Assembly (NCBI GenBank): GCA_029821515.1
Contig: JALGTD010000055.1
Location: forward strand, 1 to 8,339
Length of the DNA: 8,339 nt
Source of the DNA: Candidatus Zipacnadia bacterium
GTDB lineage: Bacteria; Armatimonadota; Zipacnadia; Zipacnadales; Zipacnadaceae
Direction: 5' to 3'
Both the position numbers and the translations under genes were made by a program. The notes beneath the pieces are model-generated. The model was given only the letters and a program-made list of their open reading frames with translations, made no database searches and was not told where the DNA came from. Position 1 is the first letter of the stretch. Every line of letters starts with the position of its first letter. This document shows, piece after piece, positions 1-6,476 of the stretch.

Positions 1-213
1 CTGTCCGGCGCGGCGGCTGAGGATGTAGTCGAGGTCAAGCTGAACGGGATCTTGCTCACGGCCCCGACGATGCAGGACGATGGCTGGCGGATATTTGCGC
101 TTACACCCCAGTATTTTGCCGTCGGTGAGAACCTGGTTACCGTATGGGCGGCACAGGCGCAAGGCCCGATCACCATTGAGAAGCTGGAGGTGCACGTTAA
201 CTACAAGGACTAG
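1..213 (+). CDS. C-terminal end of a GHL10-like/beta-sandwich protein (partial, 5' end outside the window)
   Basis: Frame 1 is open from the first base to a TAG at 211-213, giving 70 residues that begin LSGAAAEDVVEVKLNGILL and end in EVHVNYKD. The pattern 'EV-x-LNG-x-L, about 25 residues, GEN-x-V-x-V, then L-E-V-H-V-x-Y' is that of a small beta-sandwich, as in sugar-binding or accessory domains of glycoside hydrolases. The same arrangement occurs at the end of the next gene (AEDYIEVKVNGHVLE, then GYNEISLRVV, then VELKIRYY), so this is most likely the tail of a tandem paralog of that gene. No catalytic domain lies inside the window, so the enzyme activity cannot be judged. That this is real coding sequence is well supported by the paralogy. 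The function is inferred only. Confidence 0.75.
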   Translation: MSGAAAEDVVEVKLNGILLTAPTMQDDGWRIFALTPQYFAVGENLVTVWAAQAQGPITIEKLEVHVNYKD

Positions 214-214
214 C

Positions 215-316
215 AGAGCCAGACTGCCCAGTGCTGAGCAGTCGACGCGGATGTACGAGACGATGGTGCTTATCCGCAGGTTCGAGCAGCGCGTTAACGC
301 GCTGCGTCGAGGCTGA
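215..316 (+). pseudogene. Relic of the N-terminus of a 2-oxoacid (pyruvate/acetoin) dehydrogenase E1-alpha subunit
   Basis: Frame 2 just after the preceding stop reads LPSAEQSTR, then MYETMVLIRRFEQRV, then NALRRG and a TGA at 314-316. This matches the start of thiamine-diphosphate E1-alpha subunits (family pattern: L-x-x-M-Y-x-x-M-x-x-I-R-R-F-E-x-R-x-x-x-L-x-x-x-G), where the intact protein goes on for about 300 more residues. No frame downstream continues the family sequence (typically G-F-x-H-L-x-x-G-Q-E-A). An ATG lies at 251 but I see no ribosome binding site in front of it. The simplest reading is a gene fragment left by a rearrangement or deletion. A 21-codon peptide that is still expressed cannot be excluded. 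The family assignment of this stretch is fairly secure; that it is a dead remnant is inference. Confidence 0.6.
282..310. repeat. Perfect 20-base palindrome with extended arms
   Basis: Bases 286-305 read gcagcgcgttaacgcgctgc, which equals its own reverse complement. The arms extend outward by TCGA at 282-285 pairing with TCGA at 307-310, with a single unpaired G at 306. An RNA copy would form a stem of about 12-14 pairs closed by a small loop around GTTAAC. It starts 69 bases after the stop of the gene at 1-213, so it could end that transcript, but no run of T follows and it is not a standard intrinsic terminator. It lies at the end of the E1-alpha-like relic. Confidence 0.7.
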
Positions 317-370
317 AAGCGAATACTCGTCCGGGGCGTAATGCACACGATGCTTGCAACACTTGACGAA

Positions 371-376
371 GGAGAG
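371..376 (+). promoter_or_regulatory. Ribosome binding site of the 564-residue protein
   Basis: GGAGAG lies seven bases before the ATG at 382 and fixes that start. No other in-frame start with a comparable site is seen. Confidence 0.7.
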
Positions 377-381
377 TAGCC

Positions 382-2076
382 ATGGCCAAGCCAGCAGGCC
401 GGTTGCAGCGCAAGTATCGAGTAATGTGGAACGACGACGGGGGTACACACGGCCTTTACTATCCCCCCCTTACCGCCGAGCGCTACCGGCAGATCCACCT
501 GGGCTATCATGACGGCTCCCCGGTGGACTGCTATCTGTTCCCCATTTGCTACAGCGGCTACACCACCACCTACCCCACCAAGGCCCGAGGTTTCGCCTTC
601 ATTGTTGATCGCCTGAAGCAGATGGAGGCAATGGGAGCAAACGGCAATCGCGAGGGGCACAAGAGCCTGCACTGCTATCACTTTGCCGAGAACATTCGCC
701 GGCTGTTTGAGCAGGGCCACGACCCGACCGAGCTGCTCCTGCAAGAATCCCGGCGGCTGGGTATTGACTTCTGGCTGCACCTGCGTATGAATGACTGGCA
801 TCACTGGGCCAGCAACGAAGAGGACCCCGAACGTCCCGGCTTGCCCACCGGGCTGAATCTGTTCAGCAGTCCCTTCTACGAGGCCCACCCGGAGTACTTC
901 ATCGGTGCAGACGGCATCGCGGGCTACAAGGGTGAGCATCCCCCGACGGCGATGCGCTGGTTCCAGGATTTCGCTCACCAGGAAGTCCGCCAGGTGCGTC
1001 TGGAGGTGATGGTGGAGGCCTGTGAGCGCTACGATGTGGACGGTTTCCAGTATGACTTTATGCGCATTCCCGGCTACTTCAAGATCGGTCAGGAGCGGGC
1101 GAACGCCCACCTCATCACCGACCTAATCCGGGAAAGCCGGGCCGAGCTGGATCGCATCGGGGAGCAGCGCGGCAAGTACCTGGGCTTTGCTGTGCGCGTG
1201 CCCAGCACCATCGCCGGGGCCCAGGCAATTGGCCTGGACGTGCCGACCTGGATCAACGAGGGACTGGTAGATATTGTCGTCCCTTCGTGCTTCTACTGCA
1301 CCGACTTCGGCGTGGACATGCAGGAGTGGGTGGAACTGACCCAGAATACGCCCGTCTGGATCTACCCGGGTCTGGAGGAGGCCTACTGGGCCGGCTACAC
1401 CGGAGAAGCGGACGTGGACTTCCTGTGGGGGGGGCAGGGCGCCAAGCGCCTGCGGCTCTCCGACGAAATGATCAACGCGCTGGCCGCCAACCACTGGGCC
1501 AGCGGCGTGGATGGCCTCTACCTCTTCAACTGGCATTGCAAGAGCTGGGAAGGTGATCGGCTCAACCTTAACAATCTGGGTGATCCGCTGCGGGTGAAGT
1601 ATCGCGACAAGTTGTACCCCCTCACGCGACGCGACGGCCAGTATGAGTACTGCGACCTGCAGGTTGGCCCCCTGCCCGCACAACTGGGTCAGGAGCCGCT
1701 AGTCATGCAGATGCGCATCGCCGACGATTTGGCCGAAGCGGGCACTCGCCTGGAGAGCTGCGAACTGTGGGTGCATCTGGTGAACACGAGCGCTGAGGAC
1801 TATATCGAGGTCAAGGTCAACGGGCATGTCCTGGAGTGCGGCAATCCCCTGGAGCCGAGGACGATGCACGCGCCCGTCTGGCTGCAGTATCCGCTGGCGC
1901 CGGAGCAGGTACGCCAGGGCTACAACGAGATATCATTGCGCGTGGTATCGCGAGACCTGCCTCGTGTGCTGCAGGAAGAGATGCCGATCGAGGTAGCGGA
2001 CGTGGAGCTGAAGATCCGCTATTACTTCCCGAATGGCAAAGGCCGCGAGCCGCGGGGATACCGACCCCGGACCTAG
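382..2076 (+). CDS. Glycoside-hydrolase-like TIM-barrel protein (GHL10/DUF187-like) with C-terminal beta-sandwich
   Basis: 564 residues. Residues about 12-400 look like a TIM barrel of the glycoside-hydrolase-like type. Segments seen are RVMWNDDGG (13-21), a stretch rich in W/H (FWLHLRMNDWHHW, 130-142), RYDVDGFQYDFMR (216-228), WINEGLVDIVVPSCFY (290-305) and WASGVDGLYLFNWH (372-385). The 'Y-x-V-D-G-x-x-x-D-x-x-R' and 'G-L-V-D-x-x-x-P-x-x-Y' patterns are typical of GHL10 and related families; Asp218 and Asp225 are candidate active-site residues. Residues about 420-550 form a beta-sandwich resembling the truncated gene upstream. The N-terminus is charged and lacks a hydrophobic segment, so the protein is probably cytoplasmic, unlike the - strand proteins here. 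Substrate unknown. It could also be a polysaccharide-binding or deacetylase-associated protein rather than a hydrolase. Confidence 0.85.
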   Translation: MAKPAGRLQRKYRVMWNDDGGTHGLYYPPLTAERYRQIHLGYHDGSPVDCYLFPICYSGYTTTYPTKARGFAFIVDRLKQMEAMGANGNREGHKSLHCYHFAENIRRLFEQGHDPTELLLQESRRLGIDFWLHLRMNDWHHWASNEEDPERPGLPTGLNLFSSPFYEAHPEYFIGADGIAGYKGEHPPTAMRWFQDFAHQEVRQVRLEVMVEACERYDVDGFQYDFMRIPGYFKIGQERANAHLITDLIRESRAELDRIGEQRGKYLGFAVRVPSTIAGAQAIGLDVPTWINEGLVDIVVPSCFYCTDFGVDMQEWVELTQNTPVWIYPGLEEAYWAGYTGEADVDFLWGGQGAKRLRLSDEMINALAANHWASGVDGLYLFNWHCKSWEGDRLNLNNLGDPLRVKYRDKLYPLTRRDGQYEYCDLQVGPLPAQLGQEPLVMQMRIADDLAEAGTRLESCELWVHLVNTSAEDYIEVKVNGHVLECGNPLEPRTMHAPVWLQYPLAPEQVRQGYNEISLRVVSRDLPRVLQEEMPIEVADVELKIRYYFPNGKGREPRGYRPRT

Positions 2077-2212
2077 CAGCCTGCCGGAGGATCTCCTCAG
2101 ATGCGGCAAAATATATTATGAAGAGTATAAGCCGGATCAGCAATTACTTTTGCCGTCTGATTTAGACAATTAGCTGGAAGAGGGCCATCTGGCTCATTTC
2201 ATTCGCGACTTC
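2077..2212. other. Convergent intergenic spacer with inverted repeats
   Basis: The spacer separates two genes that point at each other and is more AT-rich than either. CGGCAAAA (2104-2111) and TTTTGCCG (2148-2155) are perfect 8-base inverted repeats around a 36-base interval. A short hairpin GGGCC-ATCT-GGCTC (2182-2195, one G-T pair) precedes ATTTC and could weakly terminate the + transcript. Neither has a convincing T-run, and an 8-base inverted repeat is not very unlikely by chance in a stretch this long, so a shared terminator role is only a suggestion. Confidence 0.3.
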
Positions 2213-4663
2213 CTATTCAGTTGTGGGCGGCAGGTCCGAAGGCTCCAGGAAGGTGCCCCGGATCCAGGGAATGCCGTAGCTACCGCCGAGTGAAGGCGCT
2301 GCGTCGTCGGTGTAATGCGCCACGAAGATCCGTCCGTCATCAAGCTGGATCCAGCCGGAATAGCCCTGCTCGTCCCCGTTGGCGCTGGCCTCGACCTCGA
2401 CGATGTGGTCCAACTGGTATTGATCCGGGAACCCATCGCGCTCGGCGACCCACGAAGTCACTCGTCGTCCCACCTGGGGGTCGTCGGTTATCGCCTCAAA
2501 CCGCCGCCAGATACTATAGCCGGTAACCTCCGGCACGATATCCGGCGCACGCACATACAGCCAGCTTGTGCTGTCAGCCACTTCATTGCCAAAAGCCAGG
2601 CCGTAGCTGCTTATCCTAATGGGCAGCCACGACGATATCTTTTTCAGGCTACTGTCGCCCTTGTCTGTGTCCCAGGCCAACTCCCCATCAATGTACAGCT
2701 CCATCCGCCCTACTCGGCTGAGGATACGGTAGCTGTGGAACTGGCCCGGCGTCACCTCAGCCCGCAGCGAGGGTTCGTGGGCCATCACTACATGATCGGG
2801 GAAGAGCCGTAGTACGCCGGCAAACGGCACCACTACACTGGCCGCCCGCCCCTCGTTGGCCAGCACTTGCACCTCGAAGCTCAGCTCCAGCGTGCCCTCG
2901 GCTGTGTCCGGTGGGTACAGATTGTACTTCGTGAACTGCCCGCGTCTTCCGTCGTTGTCAAGGTGCAACTCGCCCTCCTTGAGACCGACCGTGTGCCGGT
3001 CGTTGAAGTGAGCGCCTACCGGCTGAGGGCCAGTGGCATCGTCGACGTCGCCAATCCACGCCCACAGGCTCGCGTGCCCCACGCCCGAACGAAAGGTATT
3101 CATCACTCGCCCATCCTGCAAGAAGCCTGCACAGGTACGCCCGGTGATGGGAAAGGGCAGATCCTGAAACACCCACGTTTTGCCCATGTCATCTGAATAC
3201 ACCCTCGCCCCGGGGCGGGTCCCGTTGCTGTCTCTGGCATATGCCACCAGGCGGCCCGGCGTGATCTCCAGGGTGCTGGGTTCGCTGAGCGTGTGGGGCG
3301 GGGCCACAGGCCCGGACCGGAACTCCCAGGTCTGACCCTGGTCTGTGGAGCGGTAGAAGTCGAGCTTCTCCGTGCGAGAGGGAGCGTCTCTTTCGGGGGG
3401 GAAATAGGTCGAAGTTGACAGGAGCCAAGAGTCATCGGCCAACTCGAGAATCCGGCCAGGCACGTAACACTGACTGCTGCCACCTGAGGCCACGGGGTCA
3501 AACCGGGGCAGGCTGCGCCAGGTCTGGCCGCCGTCCTCGCTTTGCCAGAAGTCTATTTTCGTGCAGCCGGCCACGTCGCACAGCAGCAGGAGCGAACCGT
3601 CATTCAACCGCTGGAGGCGCGGGCAGTTCATCCCTCCGCCGCCTATCCCCACCGGCTCGGACCAGGTTCGGCCCAGGTCGTAGCTGTGGGCCACCGACAA
3701 CCCGCTCGTGCCGCCACTATGGGAACTGTTACGCCACACGCAGACCAGATGGTTAGGTCCGGCCTGGGCGACATCGGGAAAGGCAGCATGAACGCCAGGC
3801 TTGCGGAAAACAGTCACGTGCTTGTCCGGCTTGCGCCACGTAGAACGCATTGATTGAAAGGTGAAGCCGCGGTTCGGACCCACCACCCGGTTTGGTTTGG
3901 CCAGGGGGTGGGGACGCACCTGCTCCGCCAGGGCGTAGGGCTTGTCCCGCACCATCAGCCCCTCGATGGGCGGCGCATCCGGGTACAACTCCACCTGCAC
4001 GCTGTTGATCTGCTGAGCATCGGTGGTGAGTGCCACGTCCTCAGCCAGGAAGAACCAGTCATCTTCGCCCTGCCCGCTCACCCATGCTGACATCCGCTTG
4101 TTGTTCAGGTCAAGGCGCAGCTTGAAGTCGTAGGGCGTGTTGGGGCGCGCGTACGGAGCAAAGTAGTCTATGTAGCCGTCGGATACCCACGCGGTGACAT
4201 GGGCCCGTCCTCCCATTCGCCGGTCATCCGCCAGCCCGAAGCGCACCACTGGCGTGAACTGCCCCTCCACTTCGCTCCCCAGCGCTATCGTCTCCAGGAA
4301 CTGGGGACGGTCTTCCGGGATCGGCTTCTGCTCCTGTACTACAAACCCGGCCGGCACGGCCTCCTCCGCTCCCACGTCACCCAGGCCCTCGACCGCAGCT
4401 ACCACTCCCTCCGGCCGCCACTGGGGCATCCCATCCACGTAGTTGAGCGGATTCGCCGGCCCCATGTGGATCGTGGCGTAGACGTATACCGTCCCCTCCA
4501 CCGCCTCTATTTCACCCTCGTAGACCTGCAGAGAGTCGCGGGCGCCCTCGTGCTGAAACGACAGCGCTGGCGGCGCCGCCCAAGCCCCACCTACCAGGAA
4601 TAAACCAGCCAACAGGCATATCAGGCCCACTTCCCCCCACGAGTTCAGAGATATATATTGCAT
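2213..4663 (-). CDS. Secreted BNR/Asp-box sialidase-like protein with inserted lectin-like domain
   Basis: 816 residues. A hydrophobic segment (about 11-27) ends in AWA-AP near residue 29, a signal peptide whose n-region is unusual in having no Lys or Arg. Residues about 31-245 form a beta-rich domain. A six-bladed propeller follows, with four Asp boxes: SYDLGRTW (327-334), SEDGGQTW (375-382), STDQGQTW (439-446) and SDDMGKTW (490-497). FRKP (286-289) stands where sialidases have the FRIP motif. EPSTLE with Glu461 and TFRSG with Arg525 resemble the catalytic Glu and an Arg of the substrate triad. Residues about 550-710 look like a concanavalin-A/LamG-type insert (SYRILSRVGRMELYIDG), and GYSGWIQLDDGRIFVAHY (767-784) resumes the propeller. 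This fits a GH33-like exo-alpha-sialidase fold. Sialic acid as the true substrate is not proven, because many such propellers act on other sugars. Confidence 0.85.
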   Translation of the reverse strand: MQYISLNSWGEVGLICLLAGLFLVGGAWAAPPALSFQHEGARDSLQVYEGEIEAVEGTVYVYATIHMGPANPLNYVDGMPQWRPEGVVAAVEGLGDVGAEEAVPAGFVVQEQKPIPEDRPQFLETIALGSEVEGQFTPVVRFGLADDRRMGGRAHVTAWVSDGYIDYFAPYARPNTPYDFKLRLDLNNKRMSAWVSGQGEDDWFFLAEDVALTTDAQQINSVQVELYPDAPPIEGLMVRDKPYALAEQVRPHPLAKPNRVVGPNRGFTFQSMRSTWRKPDKHVTVFRKPGVHAAFPDVAQAGPNHLVCVWRNSSHSGGTSGLSVAHSYDLGRTWSEPVGIGGGGMNCPRLQRLNDGSLLLLCDVAGCTKIDFWQSEDGGQTWRSLPRFDPVASGGSSQCYVPGRILELADDSWLLSTSTYFPPERDAPSRTEKLDFYRSTDQGQTWEFRSGPVAPPHTLSEPSTLEITPGRLVAYARDSNGTRPGARVYSDDMGKTWVFQDLPFPITGRTCAGFLQDGRVMNTFRSGVGHASLWAWIGDVDDATGPQPVGAHFNDRHTVGLKEGELHLDNDGRRGQFTKYNLYPPDTAEGTLELSFEVQVLANEGRAASVVVPFAGVLRLFPDHVVMAHEPSLRAEVTPGQFHSYRILSRVGRMELYIDGELAWDTDKGDSSLKKISSWLPIRISSYGLAFGNEVADSTSWLYVRAPDIVPEVTGYSIWRRFEAITDDPQVGRRVTSWVAERDGFPDQYQLDHIVEVEASANGDEQGYSGWIQLDDGRIFVAHYTDDAAPSLGGSYGIPWIRGTFLEPSDLPPTTE

Positions 4664-4670
4664 GACCTTG

Positions 4671-4677
4671 CCTCCTT
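4671..4677 (-). promoter_or_regulatory. Strong ribosome binding site of the sialidase-like gene
   Basis: Read on the - strand, AAGGAGG lies seven bases before the ATG at 4663. It is a near-complete Shine-Dalgarno sequence and settles the start. Confidence 0.8.
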
Positions 4678-4807
4678 CGCGGATAAAGCACTAACGAACA
4701 TCAAACTCGACGGTCGGTCGTTTCATTAAGATACGAATCTCAGACAACTTCGATATTGGGTATAAGTAAGCCTCCCGGTGGGTAGCAGTTTGCTGAGTCC
4801 TGAGCAC

Positions 4808-4836
4808 ATTGTAATTAATTTCGGGCCAACAGTCCA
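4808..4836 (-). promoter_or_regulatory. Possible sigma-70-type promoter for the sialidase-like gene
   Basis: On the - strand TGGACT (4836-4831, four of six matches to TTGACA), a 17-base spacer and TACAAT (4813-4808, five of six matches to TATAAT) lie in the 247-base gap upstream of the sialidase-like gene, implying a leader of roughly 135 bases. The host sigma factor preferences are unknown, so this is a candidate only. The rest of the gap (4664-4910) holds no gene that I can support. Confidence 0.3.
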
Positions 4837-4910
4837 TTCCATTTCAGCTTCAGGAGCATAATCATACCCCCTTAATCTGCAACACTTGTCGCCAACAGCA
4901 GCCCGGTGAC

Positions 4911-6461
4911 TCATTTCTCGCCTACTGCCGTATGATCGAATGAGGCGAAATACCGGGGTAGCTCATAAGGCATCATCAGATACAGTTGCATCTCGACGGA
5001 CGCATACTCCCTGAACTGCAGGGCATATTCGCGATATTCCCAGAGCATCTGCCGGTAGTTGCGCTGGGCGGCGCGGGCGCTCCGGAAAGAGGTGGCAAAT
5101 CTACTGTTGTTAAACTCCTCTGCGCTTTGGTCTTTGAGTTGAACAGCTTTCGCAAAGCACTTCCGAGCACGGGGCACGTCAACATTGAGATCAACCAGGT
5201 GATGGTTGACGTATTCCATTTTCGCGTCCAGGTAGCGCAACAACGACTGAGCAGCGGCGGCCACCGCTGGCAGATGCTGCTTGATCTGAGTGGTGTGCTG
5301 AGGCTGGCAAGCCCCTGCCTCTTCGATAACGATTACGTCAGTTATCTCAATGTTGTGTGGCCCAACGATGAGCTGGTCGTCCTCCTGGCGCAGCTCCACT
5401 TGTTCTATCTGGGGGAAGCCGAAGTTATAAGCGCGCAGCTCGCCGTCTAGTTGCGGCGGTCGGGGTAGTGTTATCTCGACATTAGCAACCGCTTCATCCA
5501 TCGCGTACTGGTAATTGTCGCGAATGACGCTGGCGATGAGAATCGTGTGGTCAGGCAGGTCAATCCGGCCCACGTCAATATCGTCGCGTGCGCAGTGGGC
5601 GCCGTCGCGGACATCGTCACCGGCCACGATCTCTTCCCCGATGATCTCCAGCTCGTGGGACATTATGACCGCTTCAGCGGTGCGGTCACCGATGTCGTTG
5701 TTCGCCGGCAATAGCCCTTGAATTGGCCAGAACATGAAGCCGCGCACGCCGTGGGCCATCGCGCCCCAGCACAGCAGTCGGAACTGCCCCGGTGCAGGAT
5801 ACTGGAGCTGATCGCTCCAGGTGTAACCTTTGCGGGCGTGAAAGCTGTAGATCCCCGAGCATTGAAAGGCCGTCCATAGGTACTTGTGCCCCGTCGTATC
5901 GCGGTGGCCGTCGAGCCAATCATGGAAGTAATACCAGTAACCATCCTCGGGGAGAGGATAGTGGTACGGGGCATAAATGTTGAGCACTTCCATAAACTTC
6001 TTCTGGTCGTCGAGCGCGCCGATAATGTCGGCCAGGGCCGGATGAGTCTGGTCGGTTTGCCGGATGGCGGCAACTTTGTCCTGAATGATCTTCAGGTGCT
6101 CTTCGCCGGCCGCATCATCCATCAAGAACCAGGCGAGCATGGCAGGATGCTTCACCAGCCACTCAGCGGGCGGGTCATAGCCCCGCAGCCCAACCATCAG
6201 GTGCAGACCCGCTTCCGCCGCGTGATCGAGGACAGGGCGGTCGGGCCTGCCCGAACAGGCGTTGAAGCGGTATTGCTTCAGCGTTTCAAAGGAGTTGCCT
6301 TCTCGCCAGATAGGCCCCCAGTACAGGAACGGCTTGCCGTCCACGTACATCTTGCCGTCTTCAAAGCGCACGTTGTCCTCGCCGGCTGTAGCAGGGCCGC
6401 CTGCCAACAAGCCACTAGCCGACATAACGAACAGCAACAGCGTCACCGTGCGTCTGTTCAT
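4911..6461 (-). CDS. Secreted TIM-barrel glycoside-hydrolase-like protein with conserved C-terminal helical domain
   Basis: 516 residues from the ATG at 6461, chosen because AGGAG lies ten bases upstream. An earlier ATG at 6479 (522 residues) overlaps the previous gene's stop as ATGA, with no ribosome site. MNRRTVTLLLFVMSASGLLA is a signal peptide, probably cut after ATA. Residues about 30-285 resemble TIM-barrel GH-A-type proteins: MYVDGKPFLYWGPIWREGNS, then YRFNAC, then HPAMLAWFLMDDAAG, then a Gly/aromatic segment HGVRGFMFWPIQG. Where relatives have D-E-P after 'AW-x-L', this protein has D-D-A, so the usual acid/base Glu appears absent. Residues about 320-380 are a small beta domain. Residues about 390-516 are helical and nearly repeated in the gene at 7970-8339. 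Substrate unknown. It may be a degenerate or binding-only enzyme. Confidence 0.85.
   Translation of the reverse strand: MNRRTVTLLLFVMSASGLLAGGPATAGEDNVRFEDGKMYVDGKPFLYWGPIWREGNSFETLKQYRFNACSGRPDRPVLDHAAEAGLHLMVGLRGYDPPAEWLVKHPAMLAWFLMDDAAGEEHLKIIQDKVAAIRQTDQTHPALADIIGALDDQKKFMEVLNIYAPYHYPLPEDGYWYYFHDWLDGHRDTTGHKYLWTAFQCSGIYSFHARKGYTWSDQLQYPAPGQFRLLCWGAMAHGVRGFMFWPIQGLLPANNDIGDRTAEAVIMSHELEIIGEEIVAGDDVRDGAHCARDDIDVGRIDLPDHTILIASVIRDNYQYAMDEAVANVEITLPRPPQLDGELRAYNFGFPQIEQVELRQEDDQLIVGPHNIEITDVIVIEEAGACQPQHTTQIKQHLPAVAAAAQSLLRYLDAKMEYVNHHLVDLNVDVPRARKCFAKAVQLKDQSAEEFNNSRFATSFRSARAAQRNYRQMLWEYREYALQFREYASVEMQLYLMMPYELPRYFASFDHTAVGEK
4914..5279 (-). repeat. Duplicated C-terminal helical domain, copy A (pairs with 7973-8338)
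   Basis: The last 122 or so codons align without gaps, except at the last few residues, to the partial gene at the right edge. By hand about 89 of 120 residues are identical. Blocks RAAQRNYRQMLWEYREYA and MPYELPRYFASFDHTA are unchanged. In DNA the longest exact match I found is 32 bases (5046-5077 against 8105-8136). Many other codons differ silently, so the copies are old and kept by selection on protein, not a recent duplication. Confidence 0.85.
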
Positions 6462-6471
6462 CTTCTTACCA

Positions 6472-6476
6472 CTCCT
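6472..6476 (-). promoter_or_regulatory. Ribosome binding site deciding the start at 6461
   Basis: AGGAG on the - strand lies ten bases before the ATG at 6461 and overlaps the stop of the upstream gene (6478-6476), so ribosomes ending the upstream gene could restart here. Confidence 0.55.

Noticed and set aside
197..448. 83-residue open frame on the - strand across the first gap
   Set aside because: It overlaps the E1-alpha relic and the start of the next gene in antisense, with no ribosome site or motif.
1123..1683. 186-residue open frame on the - strand
   Set aside because: Lies wholly inside the GHL10-like gene, lacks domain features and is explained by GC-rich codon use of the real gene.
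4815..4865. 16-residue peptide (MIMLLKLKWNGLLARN) on the - strand preceded by AAGGGGG
   Set aside because: Too short to judge. It overlaps the possible promoter, and no attenuator-like hairpin follows it.
4726..4914. 62-residue open frame on the - strand overlapping the TIM-barrel stop as ATGA
   Set aside because: No ribosome site, no recognisable domain, and a composition unlike its neighbours. It lies in a gap that looks regulatory.
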